A DNA stretch of 38,054 nucleotides from Butyrivibrio sp. X503 (GCF_003625475.1 NZ_RAIQ01000012.1:1-38054); one strand, 5' to 3'; shown: positions 24,035 through 31,645, counted from the first letter of the stretch. Program-made: numbers and translations. The notes: generated by a model from the sequence alone, not told the origin.

Positions 24035-24064
24035 GTCAAACTTACGTAACAAGGAGAGTAACTG

Positions 24065-24856
24065 ATGTACAGAGTACTTATTGCAGATGATGAGCCTATC
24101 GAAAGACAGGTTATACATAAGAAAATAAATGATTTTTTTCCGGAGCAGGTTGAGGTTTTTCTTGCGACGAACGGGTTTGAAGCGGTGGATGAGTTTAAGA
24201 AAAACGATTGCTCTATTGCACTTCTTGATATTGCGATGCCCGGGAAGAGCGGGCTTGAAGCCGCAGAGGAGATCAGGGCTTTTGATCCCGATTGCAGCAT
24301 AATTTTCCTGACGGCTTTTGATGAATTCAGCTATGCAAAAAAGGCAATTGAAGTTAAGGCACTTGACTATCTGTTAAAGCCCGGATCCGATGAAGATATT
24401 ATCGGAGTTTTTGAAGAAGCTTTCAGTATTGAAGACAGAATAAGGAAACAAAACAAGGAAAAAGGCCCCGGTGATGGGGATGCGTCAACTGTCTTTGATA
24501 TAACGGAAGACGATTCGGATCGCATAAAGTCAAATATAATAGTAAGAGAAGCCAAGAACTACATTGACGAACATTATATGGAGGATATCTCTCTTCAAGA
24601 TGTGGCGGGAGTTCTGGGCTATTCGGATGTTTATTTTTGCAAGCTCTTTAAGCAGAATTTCGGAAAGAGCTTTATCGTATATCTAAATGAACTTAGGATC
24701 GGAAAGGCCAAAGAGCTTCTTTCTAATCCTGCGATAAATATCAAGGATATCAGCTGCAAAGCCGGATATCGCGACGCCAATTATTTTACCAGGGTCTTTA
24801 AGAGAATGACGGGAAAGACTCCAAGTGATTACAGAAACGGAGTATTGGGCTCATGA
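24065..24856 (+). CDS. AraC-type response regulator of the TRAP system
   Basis: The protein has 263 residues. The receiver domain shows ADDEP, phospho-Asp55 in IALLDIAMPGKSG, LTAFDEFSYAKKAIE, and Lys in DYLLKPGSDED. The double helix-turn-helix at about 170-260 (ISLQDVAGVLGYSDVYFCKL and IKDISCKAGYRDANYFTRVF) places it in the YesN/AraC group. It overlaps the next gene by the four bases ATGA. It probably activates the dctPQM operon just upstream. Confidence 0.93.
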   Translation: MYRVLIADDEPIERQVIHKKINDFFPEQVEVFLATNGFEAVDEFKKNDCSIALLDIAMPGKSGLEAAEEIRAFDPDCSIIFLTAFDEFSYAKKAIEVKALDYLLKPGSDEDIIGVFEEAFSIEDRIRKQNKEKGPGDGDASTVFDITEDDSDRIKSNIIVREAKNYIDEHYMEDISLQDVAGVLGYSDVYFCKLFKQNFGKSFIVYLNELRIGKAKELLSNPAINIKDISCKAGYRDANYFTRVFKRMTGKTPSDYRNGVLGS

Positions 24857-25863
24857 AAAAGAGATGGATAATCGCATCGGCACTTCTCCTTGCGGGAGCT
24901 GTTGTCGTTGTGGTTATGTGGTTTTTGGATAACAGAAAAAAGAAAGAGGATGCTCCCGAGTACGTTCTTTTGTATGCAGAGAACCAGTCCGAGAATTATC
25001 CTTCGACGCTTGGCGGACAAAAATTTGCAGACCTTGTATATGAGCGAACGAACGGAAGAATAAAGATTCAGATTAAGTACGGAGCGGAGCTTGGAAGTGA
25101 GGCTGAGGCCATCACGCAGATGAAGTACGGAGGAATCGCTTTTGCCAGAGTTTCCGTATCTCAGCTCGCCGAGAAAATCCCGGATATGAATGTACTTCTT
25201 TTGCCTTATCTTTATGATGATTCCGCGCACATGTGGCGAGTTCTTGAAGGTGATATCGGAGATGATTTTTTACATAAAGTAGAAAAATACGATCTTGTGG
25301 GACTTTCCTGGTATGATGCCGGTGCGAGAAATTTCTACAGTACCGATAAGCCCATAACGTGCGTTGAGGACTGCGAGGGAATGAACATAAGAGTACAGGA
25401 ATCTGCTATAATGGCAGATATGATATCTGCTCTTGGAGCCAACCCGGTCGAGATTGTTTTTTCGGATGTTTATTCGGCACTTGAACAGGGACTTGTTGAT
25501 GCCGCCGAGAACAACTGGCCGTCATATGAGTCGATGAATCACTACAAGGTTGCGGGGTACTATACTGTCGATGAGCACGTCAGAGTTCCGGAGATGCAGA
25601 TCTGTTCCGAGGCGGTATGGAACATGTTCTCGGATTCCGACAAAGAGATAATCCTGGAATGTGCCAAAGAGTCCGCTATTTATGAGAGACAGCTTTGGAT
25701 ACAGAGAGAAGAACGTTCCAAGAAAAAAGCTATCGAGAGCGGAACAAAAGTGACAACGTTGTCTCCGTCCGAAAAGAAGAAATTCAGAGATGCTATGAGC
25801 GATGTGTATGTGAAGTATTGCGGCGATGAAATGGATCTTATCAATAAGATAATCGATTACTGA
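24853..25863 (+). CDS. Membrane-tethered DctP-like sensor protein
   Basis: The protein has 336 residues. An N-terminal hydrophobic segment (about 4-24) without a lipobox or clear cleavage site acts as an anchor. The rest is a DctP-type binding domain: IQIKYGAELGSEAEAITQMK, LSWYDAGARNFYSTDKPI, MNIRVQESAIMADMISALGA and FSDVYSALEQGLVDAAEN. The Arg of the ligand pocket (N-I-R-V) and the 'ALEQGLVDAAEN' signature are kept, so it can probably bind an organic acid. It is co-translated with the regulator (ATGA overlap) and most likely senses ligand for the kinase rather than feeding the DctQM permease. Confidence 0.9.
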   Translation: MKKRWIIASALLLAGAVVVVVMWFLDNRKKKEDAPEYVLLYAENQSENYPSTLGGQKFADLVYERTNGRIKIQIKYGAELGSEAEAITQMKYGGIAFARVSVSQLAEKIPDMNVLLLPYLYDDSAHMWRVLEGDIGDDFLHKVEKYDLVGLSWYDAGARNFYSTDKPITCVEDCEGMNIRVQESAIMADMISALGANPVEIVFSDVYSALEQGLVDAAENNWPSYESMNHYKVAGYYTVDEHVRVPEMQICSEAVWNMFSDSDKEIILECAKESAIYERQLWIQREERSKKKAIESGTKVTTLSPSEKKKFRDAMSDVYVKYCGDEMDLINKIIDY

Positions 25864-25887
25864 TACGTAGTAATCAGGGAGGGTGCT

Positions 25888-26874
25888 ATGCCAAAGGGGG
25901 CAAATCAAAAGCTTAAGCTGTATTATCTTGCAAAGATCATGGTTGAAAAAACTGATGACGAGCACTATCTGACAATGCCTCAGATTCAGGAATTACTTGA
26001 AGTTTACGGTGTGACTGCGGACAGAAAGAGTCTTTATGATGACATGGAGGCGCTCAGAGTTCTCGGCATAGATGTGATAGGTGAGCAGGAAGGAAGACAT
26101 TTTTATTATCATGTGGGCTCCAAGCATTTTGAACTTGCCGAGCTTAAGCTGCTAGTCGATTCCATTCAGTCATCCAAATTTATCACGGAAAAGAAATCTT
26201 CAGAGCTTATAAAGAAAGTGACAAGCCTTGGAAGTGAGCATGAGGCCATGCAGCTTCGAAGGCAGGTTGTAGTTCAGGGCAGGATCAAGACCATGAACGA
26301 AAGTATATATTACGTGGTCGATGAGATTCACAATGCCATAGCTCATAACAAGAAGATAAGATTTGAGTACCTTCAGTGGAATCTTGATAAAAAGATGGTT
26401 CCGAGGAAAGACGGATTCTATGAGATAAGCCCCTGGGCTCTTACGTTTGATGACGAGAATTATTATCTTATAGGCTTTGACAGCGAAGCTTCAAAGATCA
26501 AGCACTACAGAGTGGATAAGATGAGAAAGATCGTTCATCTTGAAGACAAACGAGAAGGGAAAGAAGCTTTTTCTTCTTTAAACATGGCTGATTATTCAAG
26601 AATGAACTTTGGTATGTTTGGCGGAGAAAAGACCGGCGTAAAGCTTCGCTTTAAAAATGAGATGGTCGGGATCATTCTTGATAGATTCGGAAAAGACATT
26701 ACGATAAGAAAAAGCAGTGAAGAAGGATATTCCGAGACGGTTGCGGACGTCGCAGTCAGCGATCAGTTCTTTGGCTGGATATTTGCACTGGGAAGCGGAG
26801 TAAAGATCGTAGCGCCTAAGGAAGTGGCTGATAGATTTGCCGCTGAGCTTAAAGAAAGGATCGCTTTGTACTGA
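25888..26874 (+). CDS. WYL-domain transcriptional regulator
   Basis: The protein has 328 residues. Residues 1-85 are an N-terminal winged helix (KLKLYYLAKIMVEK, TMPQIQELLEVYGV, DRKSLYDDMEALRVLGIDV). Residues about 140-220 are a WYL ligand-binding domain: IRFEYLQWNL, then ISPWALTFDDENYYLIGFD, and KHYRVDKMRKI. The usual W-Y-L is read here as 'Y-Y-L' in ENYYLIGF. The C-terminal WCX-like part is present. WYL proteins bind nucleic acids or small signals and control stress or defence genes. It begins 24 bases after the tethered TRAP sensor and may be co-transcribed. Its end is only 15 bases from the end of the convergent agrB-like gene. Confidence 0.88.
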   Translation: MPKGANQKLKLYYLAKIMVEKTDDEHYLTMPQIQELLEVYGVTADRKSLYDDMEALRVLGIDVIGEQEGRHFYYHVGSKHFELAELKLLVDSIQSSKFITEKKSSELIKKVTSLGSEHEAMQLRRQVVVQGRIKTMNESIYYVVDEIHNAIAHNKKIRFEYLQWNLDKKMVPRKDGFYEISPWALTFDDENYYLIGFDSEASKIKHYRVDKMRKIVHLEDKREGKEAFSSLNMADYSRMNFGMFGGEKTGVKLRFKNEMVGIILDRFGKDITIRKSSEEGYSETVADVAVSDQFFGWIFALGSGVKIVAPKEVADRFAAELKERIALY

Positions 26875-26889
26875 TCTGTATTTAGGTGT

Positions 26890-27465
26890 TTATGCGACCG
26901 TGTATTTGTTTAAGTGCTTTCCAAGAAAGCCCGTTACAGCCGTAAAGGCAAAGGTTATCCCTTCAAGAAAAAGATAAGAATGATTCTTAATGATAAAAAG
27001 AATCACTGCGGTAACGGCGCTTATCGCAAGTATGATATACGATCTAAACATAAAGCGCTTATTGTCTTCTTCGTCGACTTGCTTGTTTGGGTGATCAACG
27101 GGCCCCAGAAGAACGATCGCAAGTACGGAAGCGCCATATATGGCTATGGAAAGATACGGATTTACCGTAAGGTTTTTTACAAGCAGGATACATGCGACCA
27201 GAATAAGACATGAAGAGACATAGCATGCCTTGAAGGTCTTAAGATGAAGACCTCCCGTGTATGAGCGCATCATAAGGAAAAAGAAAGAGAAGAAGAGCGC
27301 CTGCGGGATCGCATGCATAAAGGCTGCAATGACAAGAACTGATGCAAAACAAAACGCGGTTTCGAGGAAAGATTCGAAACCGTATTTGTATATTTCGTAG
27401 TTTTCTTTATCTATTACATTTTTCTCAAGTATATAGTCTGTTAGTTTCTTGGACAGATATTCCAT
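26890..27465 (-). CDS. agrB: AgrB-like peptide-processing membrane protease
   Basis: The protein has 191 residues and about five to six membrane helices. The catalytic pair of AgrB is present with the right spacing: His74 in RSYTGGLHLKTFKAC and Cys81, seven residues apart as in Staphylococcus aureus AgrB. The basic loop and the 'GPVDHPNK' segment are also family features. AgrB cuts the AgrD precursor and forms the thiolactone ring. It is the second gene of a minus-strand pair, six bases after the agrA-like stop, with its ribosome site inside the end of that gene. No agrD follows it, which is unusual; the likely substrate is the peptide at 31321-31464. Confidence 0.92.
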   Translation of the reverse strand: MEYLSKKLTDYILEKNVIDKENYEIYKYGFESFLETAFCFASVLVIAAFMHAIPQALFFSFFFLMMRSYTGGLHLKTFKACYVSSCLILVACILLVKNLTVNPYLSIAIYGASVLAIVLLGPVDHPNKQVDEEDNKRFMFRSYIILAISAVTAVILFIIKNHSYLFLEGITFAFTAVTGFLGKHLNKYTVA

Positions 27466-27471
27466 TTTTTA

Positions 27472-28239
27472 TTAATCCCTGTGATTCGGACAACCCGTGC
27501 TTTCAAATTTGCTTTGAGCTACCGCGATGTTGCACACTTTATCGCGGATTTCTTTTTGTTTCTTTTCACTTATCTTAAGCTCGACTTCATCGTTTCCCAC
27601 ATGCATGATCACGTATGAATAGCTGATTCTTTTTACGTATTTATAGTTTATGAGGAAAGACTGATGAATCCTAAGGAAAAAGAAGCGGTTGCTCTCGATG
27701 CTTTTTTCTATGTCATTGATCTTGCCGTAGAATTGTCTTACGGATCCGTCGCTTAGATGGATATGCACTAGTCTGCTGGAGCTTTCAAAATAAACGATGT
27801 TTTTGAACGGAACTTTAATAAGCTCTCTTTTATATATGTATTGGAAGAAGCCTTCGTTTTCTTCGAGCTTTCCGAGAGCTTGGTTAAAATACAATTTGAA
27901 TTTTTCAAGATTAACGGGTTTGGACAGAAACCGGAAGGGTTCTACTTCAAAGAGCTCTTTGAGGTAATTATCATAACCCGATATGTAGATAAGGATCACA
28001 TCCTTACTGAACTTACGTATGCTGCGGGCGGTTGAAATACCATCCATATTTTCCATCTCGATATCAAGGAAGATAATATCGTAGTCTTTGCCTTCTTCAA
28101 AGCTCTTTACCAGTGGAAGACCGTCATAGAAAATATCGATATCGGCGCGTATGCCGCTGTTAAGGCATTCATTGTTAACCTGAGATTCCAGCCATCCGGC
28201 CAGTTTTACGTCGTCGTCGCATATGGCTATTTTTAACAT
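27472..28239 (-). CDS. agrA: LytTR-type response regulator (AgrA-like)
   Basis: The protein has 255 residues and a GAAGGAGATAGG site. The receiver domain has ICDDD (6-10), phospho-Asp59 in IIFLDIEMENMDG, IYISGYDNYLKE and Lys in FLSKPVNLEKF. Residues about 135-235 form a LytTR DNA-binding domain (YIYKRELIKVPFKNIVYFES, then FFFLRIHQSFLINYKYVKRI). LytTR regulators bind pairs of short direct repeats, expected in the 28240-28451 region between this gene and agrC. A 20-residue Cys-containing tail (VCNIAVAQSKFESTGCPNHR) extends past the usual domain end. Confidence 0.93.
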   Translation of the reverse strand: MLKIAICDDDVKLAGWLESQVNNECLNSGIRADIDIFYDGLPLVKSFEEGKDYDIIFLDIEMENMDGISTARSIRKFSKDVILIYISGYDNYLKELFEVEPFRFLSKPVNLEKFKLYFNQALGKLEENEGFFQYIYKRELIKVPFKNIVYFESSSRLVHIHLSDGSVRQFYGKINDIEKSIESNRFFFLRIHQSFLINYKYVKRISYSYVIMHVGNDEVELKISEKKQKEIRDKVCNIAVAQSKFESTGCPNHRD

Positions 28240-28340
28240 ATCCTATCTCCTTCAAGTTATTATCATTATGTAATGGTTAATTTTGTAGGATGGGTATGTG
28301 TTTACTTGAGGGCTTAATCGTTTTCGATGCCTTCCTACGT

Positions 28341-28369
28341 AGTATATCACATTTTGACATGCTTTTGAA
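28341..28369 (-). promoter_or_regulatory. agrA: Promoter of the agrA-agrB arm
   Basis: On the minus strand an extended -10, TGATATACT (TATACT at 28341-28346), has a weak -35, TTCAAA (28364-28369), 17 bases away. The predicted leader is about 95 bases. Confidence 0.6.
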
Positions 28370-28377
28370 AACGCGTG

Positions 28378-28407
28378 TTGCATAATGGGGTGAGAAAATG
28401 TTTTAAT
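28378..28407 (+). promoter_or_regulatory. agrC: Possible promoter of the agrC arm
   Basis: TTGCAT (28378-28383), an 18-base spacer and TTTAAT (28402-28407) preceded by TGT (extended -10). A consensus TTGACA at 28354-28359 lies nearby, but its matching -10 is at a poor distance. Confidence 0.3.
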
Positions 28408-28451
28408 GTAGAGTAGATGGGATGTATAGAAAATGTATAGGTGGTGGGGAT

Positions 28452-29750
28452 ATGATATGGAATTTTTGGATTGCAGTAGAGGTATTTCTTGCTTTTTTGC
28501 ATATATTGATACTGCAAAAATTTATGCAGATCTTTCTCGGGAATAAGAACAATAAATTTTTAGGCAAATGCCTGATGGTCTTATTCATGCTTTTCACGTT
28601 TTTTACCAATCACTATAATGAGGTCCTAAGTCCGTGGCTTATGGTGAGCGGAAACATCCTGTTTATTGTCGCTGTGGGCTTGGCGTCATATGATGCTTCA
28701 TTTAAAAGATGCGCTTTTTTCGCTTTTATTATGTGCACTATGGGAATGCTGTTTGAAGCGGCAACCATAATCATTATGACGACAATAGGGATAGACATGG
28801 ACAGTATCTATAAAACCGGAAGCTTTGTTTCCGAATCTCTTATGTTGATCGTAGAAATAGTCATTAAAAACACCAAAAAGGACAGAAGATTCAGGGATGT
28901 TCCACTGAGACAATATTCAATAATTCTGATAATTCCGATCATAAGCGTCTTTATTATGAATTGGATATTTCTTATAGCATCAAGACAGCCGATATATTCT
29001 GATTTTGCGATAATATCGGGTTGTTTCTTTTTGCTCATGAATTATATTATTTTCGAGGTATACGACCAGATCAGTCTGGACGCTGAGCTGAAATCAGAGA
29101 ACAGGCTCTATTGTAAGCAGCTTGAGCTTTGCTCTGTGCAGGCAAGCGATCAGGAGAATTTTTATTCCGAGATCCGCAGGACCAGACATGATATGAAAAA
29201 TCATCTCACCGGCCTTTTTGAGATGATAAAGCAAGGCCATAACAATGAAGCGTGCGAATATATCGAAAGGCTTCTAAAAGACGGAATAAATGTAGATGCG
29301 GAGGAAATATCGCGAAGCGGAAATATTATCATTGATTCCCTTATCAATCATAAATATAAGATAGCCAAGAAAAACGGGATTGATTTTGACGCTACGGTAT
29401 TTGTTCCCGCCAAGCTTGAATTCAGAAGCGACCACCTTGTTATCATACTGGGAAATCTTTTGGAAAATGCCCTGGAAGCATGCTATAAGGTGGCACAGGA
29501 TATAAGATATATCAAAGTCGAAATATCGTATGAAAAGGGTATTCTTCATATCTGTATTAAGAACAGCTGTATAAGCGAAAAGAGAAGAGGAAGCGACGGG
29601 GCTTATTTTACTACCAAAGAAGATAAGGAAAACCACGGAATAGGCCTGTCTTCCGTAAAGAAAGCAGTTAAGTATTACGACGGCGAAGTGAAGATAAAAG
29701 ACAATATCGAAGACTTCACGGTAGTCGCAATTCTATATGGAATTCATTAA
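28452..29750 (+). CDS. agrC: AgrC-like sensor histidine kinase
   Basis: The protein has 432 residues from ATG at 28452, which has AGGTGGTGGGG directly upstream; an ATG ten codons earlier has no ribosome site. Residues about 1-205 contain six to seven membrane helices that form the peptide receptor. His246 in RRTRHDMKNHLTGL is the phosphorylated residue of the AgrC/SpoOB-type dimerisation helices. The GHKL ATPase shows NLLENALEACYKV and ENHGIGLSSVKKAVKYYDGE. This matches AgrC-type receptors for cyclic peptides. It is divergent from agrA-agrB, and the VTC gene follows after 92 bases. Confidence 0.92.
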   Translation: MIWNFWIAVEVFLAFLHILILQKFMQIFLGNKNNKFLGKCLMVLFMLFTFFTNHYNEVLSPWLMVSGNILFIVAVGLASYDASFKRCAFFAFIMCTMGMLFEAATIIIMTTIGIDMDSIYKTGSFVSESLMLIVEIVIKNTKKDRRFRDVPLRQYSIILIIPIISVFIMNWIFLIASRQPIYSDFAIISGCFFLLMNYIIFEVYDQISLDAELKSENRLYCKQLELCSVQASDQENFYSEIRRTRHDMKNHLTGLFEMIKQGHNNEACEYIERLLKDGINVDAEEISRSGNIIIDSLINHKYKIAKKNGIDFDATVFVPAKLEFRSDHLVIILGNLLENALEACYKVAQDIRYIKVEISYEKGILHICIKNSCISEKRRGSDGAYFTTKEDKENHGIGLSSVKKAVKYYDGEVKIKDNIEDFTVVAILYGIH

Positions 29751-29807
29751 AAATTACATAAAAATCCGTATTTTTTACAACATGAAAATATGGCCTCCGA
29801 AAACGTT

Positions 29808-29813
29808 TATAAT
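29808..29813 (+). promoter_or_regulatory. Possible -10 before the VTC gene
   Basis: A consensus TATAAT lies about 30 bases before the ATG at 29843. No clear -35 is visible, so read-through from agrC remains possible. No terminator is seen between agrC and this gene. Confidence 0.35.
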
Positions 29814-29842
29814 GGGTTTTAGCTCGAGCGAAGGAGGTACAT

Positions 29843-30574
29843 ATGGCGGGTTACAAAGATGTCTTCGAGAGGATCGAGGTCAAATATCTTTTGGACGACA
29901 TGCAATATGTAGCACTGAGAAAACGACTTGAAGGTATGGCTAGGGTAGATAGTTACGGTAAGACGGCTATCCTGAATATCTATTTTGATACTCCGGATTT
30001 TGCTCTTATCGAAAACTCTCTTGATAAGCCTATCTACAAGGAAAAGCTCAGATTGCGTTCATATGGCGTAGCCACAGACGACACCAATTCTTTTATTGAG
30101 ATCAAGAAAAAGTATAAAGGGGTTGTCTACAAAAGAAGGATCTCAATGCCTTATTCGGAAGCAATTGATTATCTTGTAAAAGGTAAAGAGCTTGAGAATC
30201 AATCGCAGATATCTACTGAGATTGATTATATGAGGAAGCACTATGGGGAATTAGTGCCTGCGATGGCGATTTCTTATGACAGGATCGCAATGGAGGGGAT
30301 TAATGATCCGGATCTTCGGATCACATTTGATACTAACATCAGATGGAGAACGGACAAATTATCGTTAAAAGAGGGGAATGTGGGCAAGGATATTCTAGAG
30401 CCCGGACAGCATCTTATGGAACTTAAGATCGCTGGAGCGATGTCCGTAGAACTTGCAAGGATTTTGGATGAGCTAAATATTCGAAAGACTTCATTTTCTA
30501 AGTATGGAAGAGGTTATATCGATTACAAGAGCGGCAACGAGCCCAGATTTGTGGCTATGAGCACCGCCGTATAA
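29843..30574 (+). CDS. VTC-domain protein, probable polyphosphate polymerase
   Basis: The protein has 243 residues with GAAGGAGGTACAT before the ATG. The whole protein is one VTC domain (the catalytic tunnel domain of yeast Vtc4): FERIEVKYLL (first strand, conserved Arg and Lys), NIYFDTPDF, KEKLRLRSYG, FIEIKKKYKGVVYKRRI, AISYDRIAM, LRITFDTNIRW, LMELKIA and TSFSKYGRGY. The basic residues that line the tunnel and bind ATP and polyphosphate are all present. In bacteria such genes commonly sit next to a DUF4956 membrane protein, as here. Activity as a polyphosphate synthase is inferred from family knowledge. Its location between agrC and an agrD-like gene is unusual. Confidence 0.9.
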   Translation: MAGYKDVFERIEVKYLLDDMQYVALRKRLEGMARVDSYGKTAILNIYFDTPDFALIENSLDKPIYKEKLRLRSYGVATDDTNSFIEIKKKYKGVVYKRRISMPYSEAIDYLVKGKELENQSQISTEIDYMRKHYGELVPAMAISYDRIAMEGINDPDLRITFDTNIRWRTDKLSLKEGNVGKDILEPGQHLMELKIAGAMSVELARILDELNIRKTSFSKYGRGYIDYKSGNEPRFVAMSTAV

Positions 30575-30622
30575 AAACTGAATATCGGCAATACTATAAT
30601 AAAAGACAGAAGGAAAAAAACA

Positions 30623-31300
30623 ATGACAGCAGACTATATATTTGGGTCCATTATGACAAACGGGATGGTTACGGGGGTTACCTTCCTGGTTTCTACTTTT
30701 GCATCACTTGCTATCGGTATTTTTATAGCATTTATGTATACACTTAAGAACAGCTATTCAAAGAGCTTTTTCGTTACGTTATCACTGCTACCTGCGATCG
30801 TGCAGATCATTATCATGTTGGTTAACGGTAACCTTGGAGTCGGAGTAGCTGTTGCCGGAGCTTTCTCTCTGGTTAAGTTTCGTTCGGCACCGGGAGCCGG
30901 CAAAGAGATAACAAGTATTTTTCTTGCTATGGCATCGGGCCTTGCAACAGGTATGGGATACATTGGTATTGCCGTTATCTTTGTTGTGATCCTTTCACTT
31001 GTGACTGTGATTCTCAACAGTCTCCATATCGGAGAGAACGAGAAGCTGCTTAAAATCACAATTCCGGAAGGATTGGATTTTGAAGGTATTTTTGATGATA
31101 TACTTGCAAAGTACACTACCAGATCTGAATTACAGGAAGTTCGTACCTACGGAATGGGAAGTTTATATAGATTGAGCTACAAGATCATCATGCAATCAGG
31201 TGCTTCCACCAAGAGCATGATAGATGAGATGCGCGTAAGAAACGGCAATCTCGAGATCAGCTGTTCCCGTACCGTGGCTATTAAAACAGAAGAACTGTAA
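30623..31300 (+). CDS. DUF4956 membrane protein
   Basis: The protein has 225 residues and an AGAAGGAAAAAAACA site. Three to four membrane helices fill residues about 15-130, with the DUF4956 hallmark LGVGVAVAGAFSLVKFRSAP, then EITSIFLAMASGLATGMGYI. Residues 135-225 are a soluble alpha/beta domain (KLLKITIPEGLDFEGIFDDI, then MIDEMRVRNGNLEISCSR). DUF4956 proteins are found beside VTC-domain proteins and are thought to form the membrane part of a polyphosphate-handling unit; no function is proved. A peptide gene follows 20 bases after the stop. Confidence 0.9.
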   Translation: MTADYIFGSIMTNGMVTGVTFLVSTFASLAIGIFIAFMYTLKNSYSKSFFVTLSLLPAIVQIIIMLVNGNLGVGVAVAGAFSLVKFRSAPGAGKEITSIFLAMASGLATGMGYIGIAVIFVVILSLVTVILNSLHIGENEKLLKITIPEGLDFEGIFDDILAKYTTRSELQEVRTYGMGSLYRLSYKIIMQSGASTKSMIDEMRVRNGNLEISCSRTVAIKTEEL

Positions 31301-31303
31301 TAT

Positions 31304-31315
31304 AAGGAGGTGATC
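31304..31315 (+). promoter_or_regulatory. agrD: Near-perfect Shine-Dalgarno of the agrD-like gene
   Basis: AAGGAGGTGATC matches the complement of the 16S rRNA 3' end over 12 bases, the longest match seen in this window, and lies six bases before ATG at 31321. It shows that this short frame is strongly translated. Confidence 0.8.
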
Positions 31316-31320
31316 TTGCA

Positions 31321-31464
31321 ATGAGGGAAAAGAATGTATTGGCTAAGGGGCTCGAAAAATTATCCAGAAAGACATTGAAGGTTAATAGTGAGAAGCGCTG
31401 CTACATGTATTTACATCAGCCGCGTGAGCCTAAGGGCATCAAAAACTTCCTATTATCAAAATAA
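31321..31464 (+). CDS. agrD: AgrD-like cyclic-peptide precursor (47 aa)
   Basis: The frame runs from ATG to TAA and encodes 47 residues. The N-terminal part (MREKNVLAKGLEKLSRKTL) is a basic amphipathic helix, as AgrD uses to sit on the membrane. Cys27 follows in SEKRCYMYLHQPREPKG. Taking a five-residue ring Cys27-Leu31, the next residues HQPREP place two prolines at the third and sixth positions after the ring, exactly as DEPEVP does in S. aureus AgrD, and fit the Y/H-Q-P-K/R-x-P pattern of clostridial cyclic lactone peptides. The tail is hydrophobic-basic. Predicted signal: a thiolactone containing CYMYL. AgrB and AgrC of this window are its likely partners. It ends a unit closed by a terminator 24 bases on. 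Confidence 0.82.
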   Translation: MREKNVLAKGLEKLSRKTLKVNSEKRCYMYLHQPREPKGIKNFLLSK

Positions 31465-31487
31465 ATAACAATGAACAATAAACATAT

Positions 31488-31532
31488 ACGCTTCGGCGCC
31501 CTGCCATATGCAGGGCGTCGAAGTGTTTTTAT
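31488..31532 (+). terminator. Terminator after the agrD-like gene
   Basis: A 17-base stem (31488-31504 with 31510-31526, a few G-U pairs) around the loop CATAT is followed by TTTTATG. The core pairs are GCCCTGC with GCAGGGC. Confidence 0.9.
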
Positions 31533-31569
31533 GTGTACGTAAAAAACTATATGAAATGAATTATATGTA

Positions 31570-31598
31570 TTGAATGGAATAAGTAAGCGTGATAACAT
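31570..31598 (+). promoter_or_regulatory. Promoter of the toxin locus
   Basis: TTGAAT (31570-31575), a 17-base spacer and TAACAT (31593-31598). A TATAAT at 31620-31625 is an alternative -10 with a weak -35. Either choice makes ATG 31646 the better start for the next gene. Confidence 0.5.
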
Positions 31599-31645
31599 AT
31601 TAATAAATTGTTACATGTTTATAATAAATGGAAAGAGGTGGAGGA

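Noticed and set aside
25522..25965. 147-aa minus-strand frame over the tethered DctP-like gene
   Set aside because: Antisense to a well-supported gene and to the start of the WYL gene, with no ribosome site or domain.
27472..27540. Cys-containing tail of the AgrA-like protein as a fused autoinducer
   Set aside because: The segment lacks the amphipathic leader and the P-x-x-P tail that AgrB needs. It is more likely a plain C-terminal extension.
28252..28383. 43-aa minus-strand frame in the divergent agr region as a possible agrD
   Set aside because: It spans the predicted agrA promoter, has no ribosome site and lacks the Pro pattern after its Cys. The 31321 peptide fits far better.
29737..29931. 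64-aa plus-strand frame overlapping the agrC end and the VTC start
   Set aside because: It runs through the VTC ribosome site in another frame and has no ribosome site of its own.
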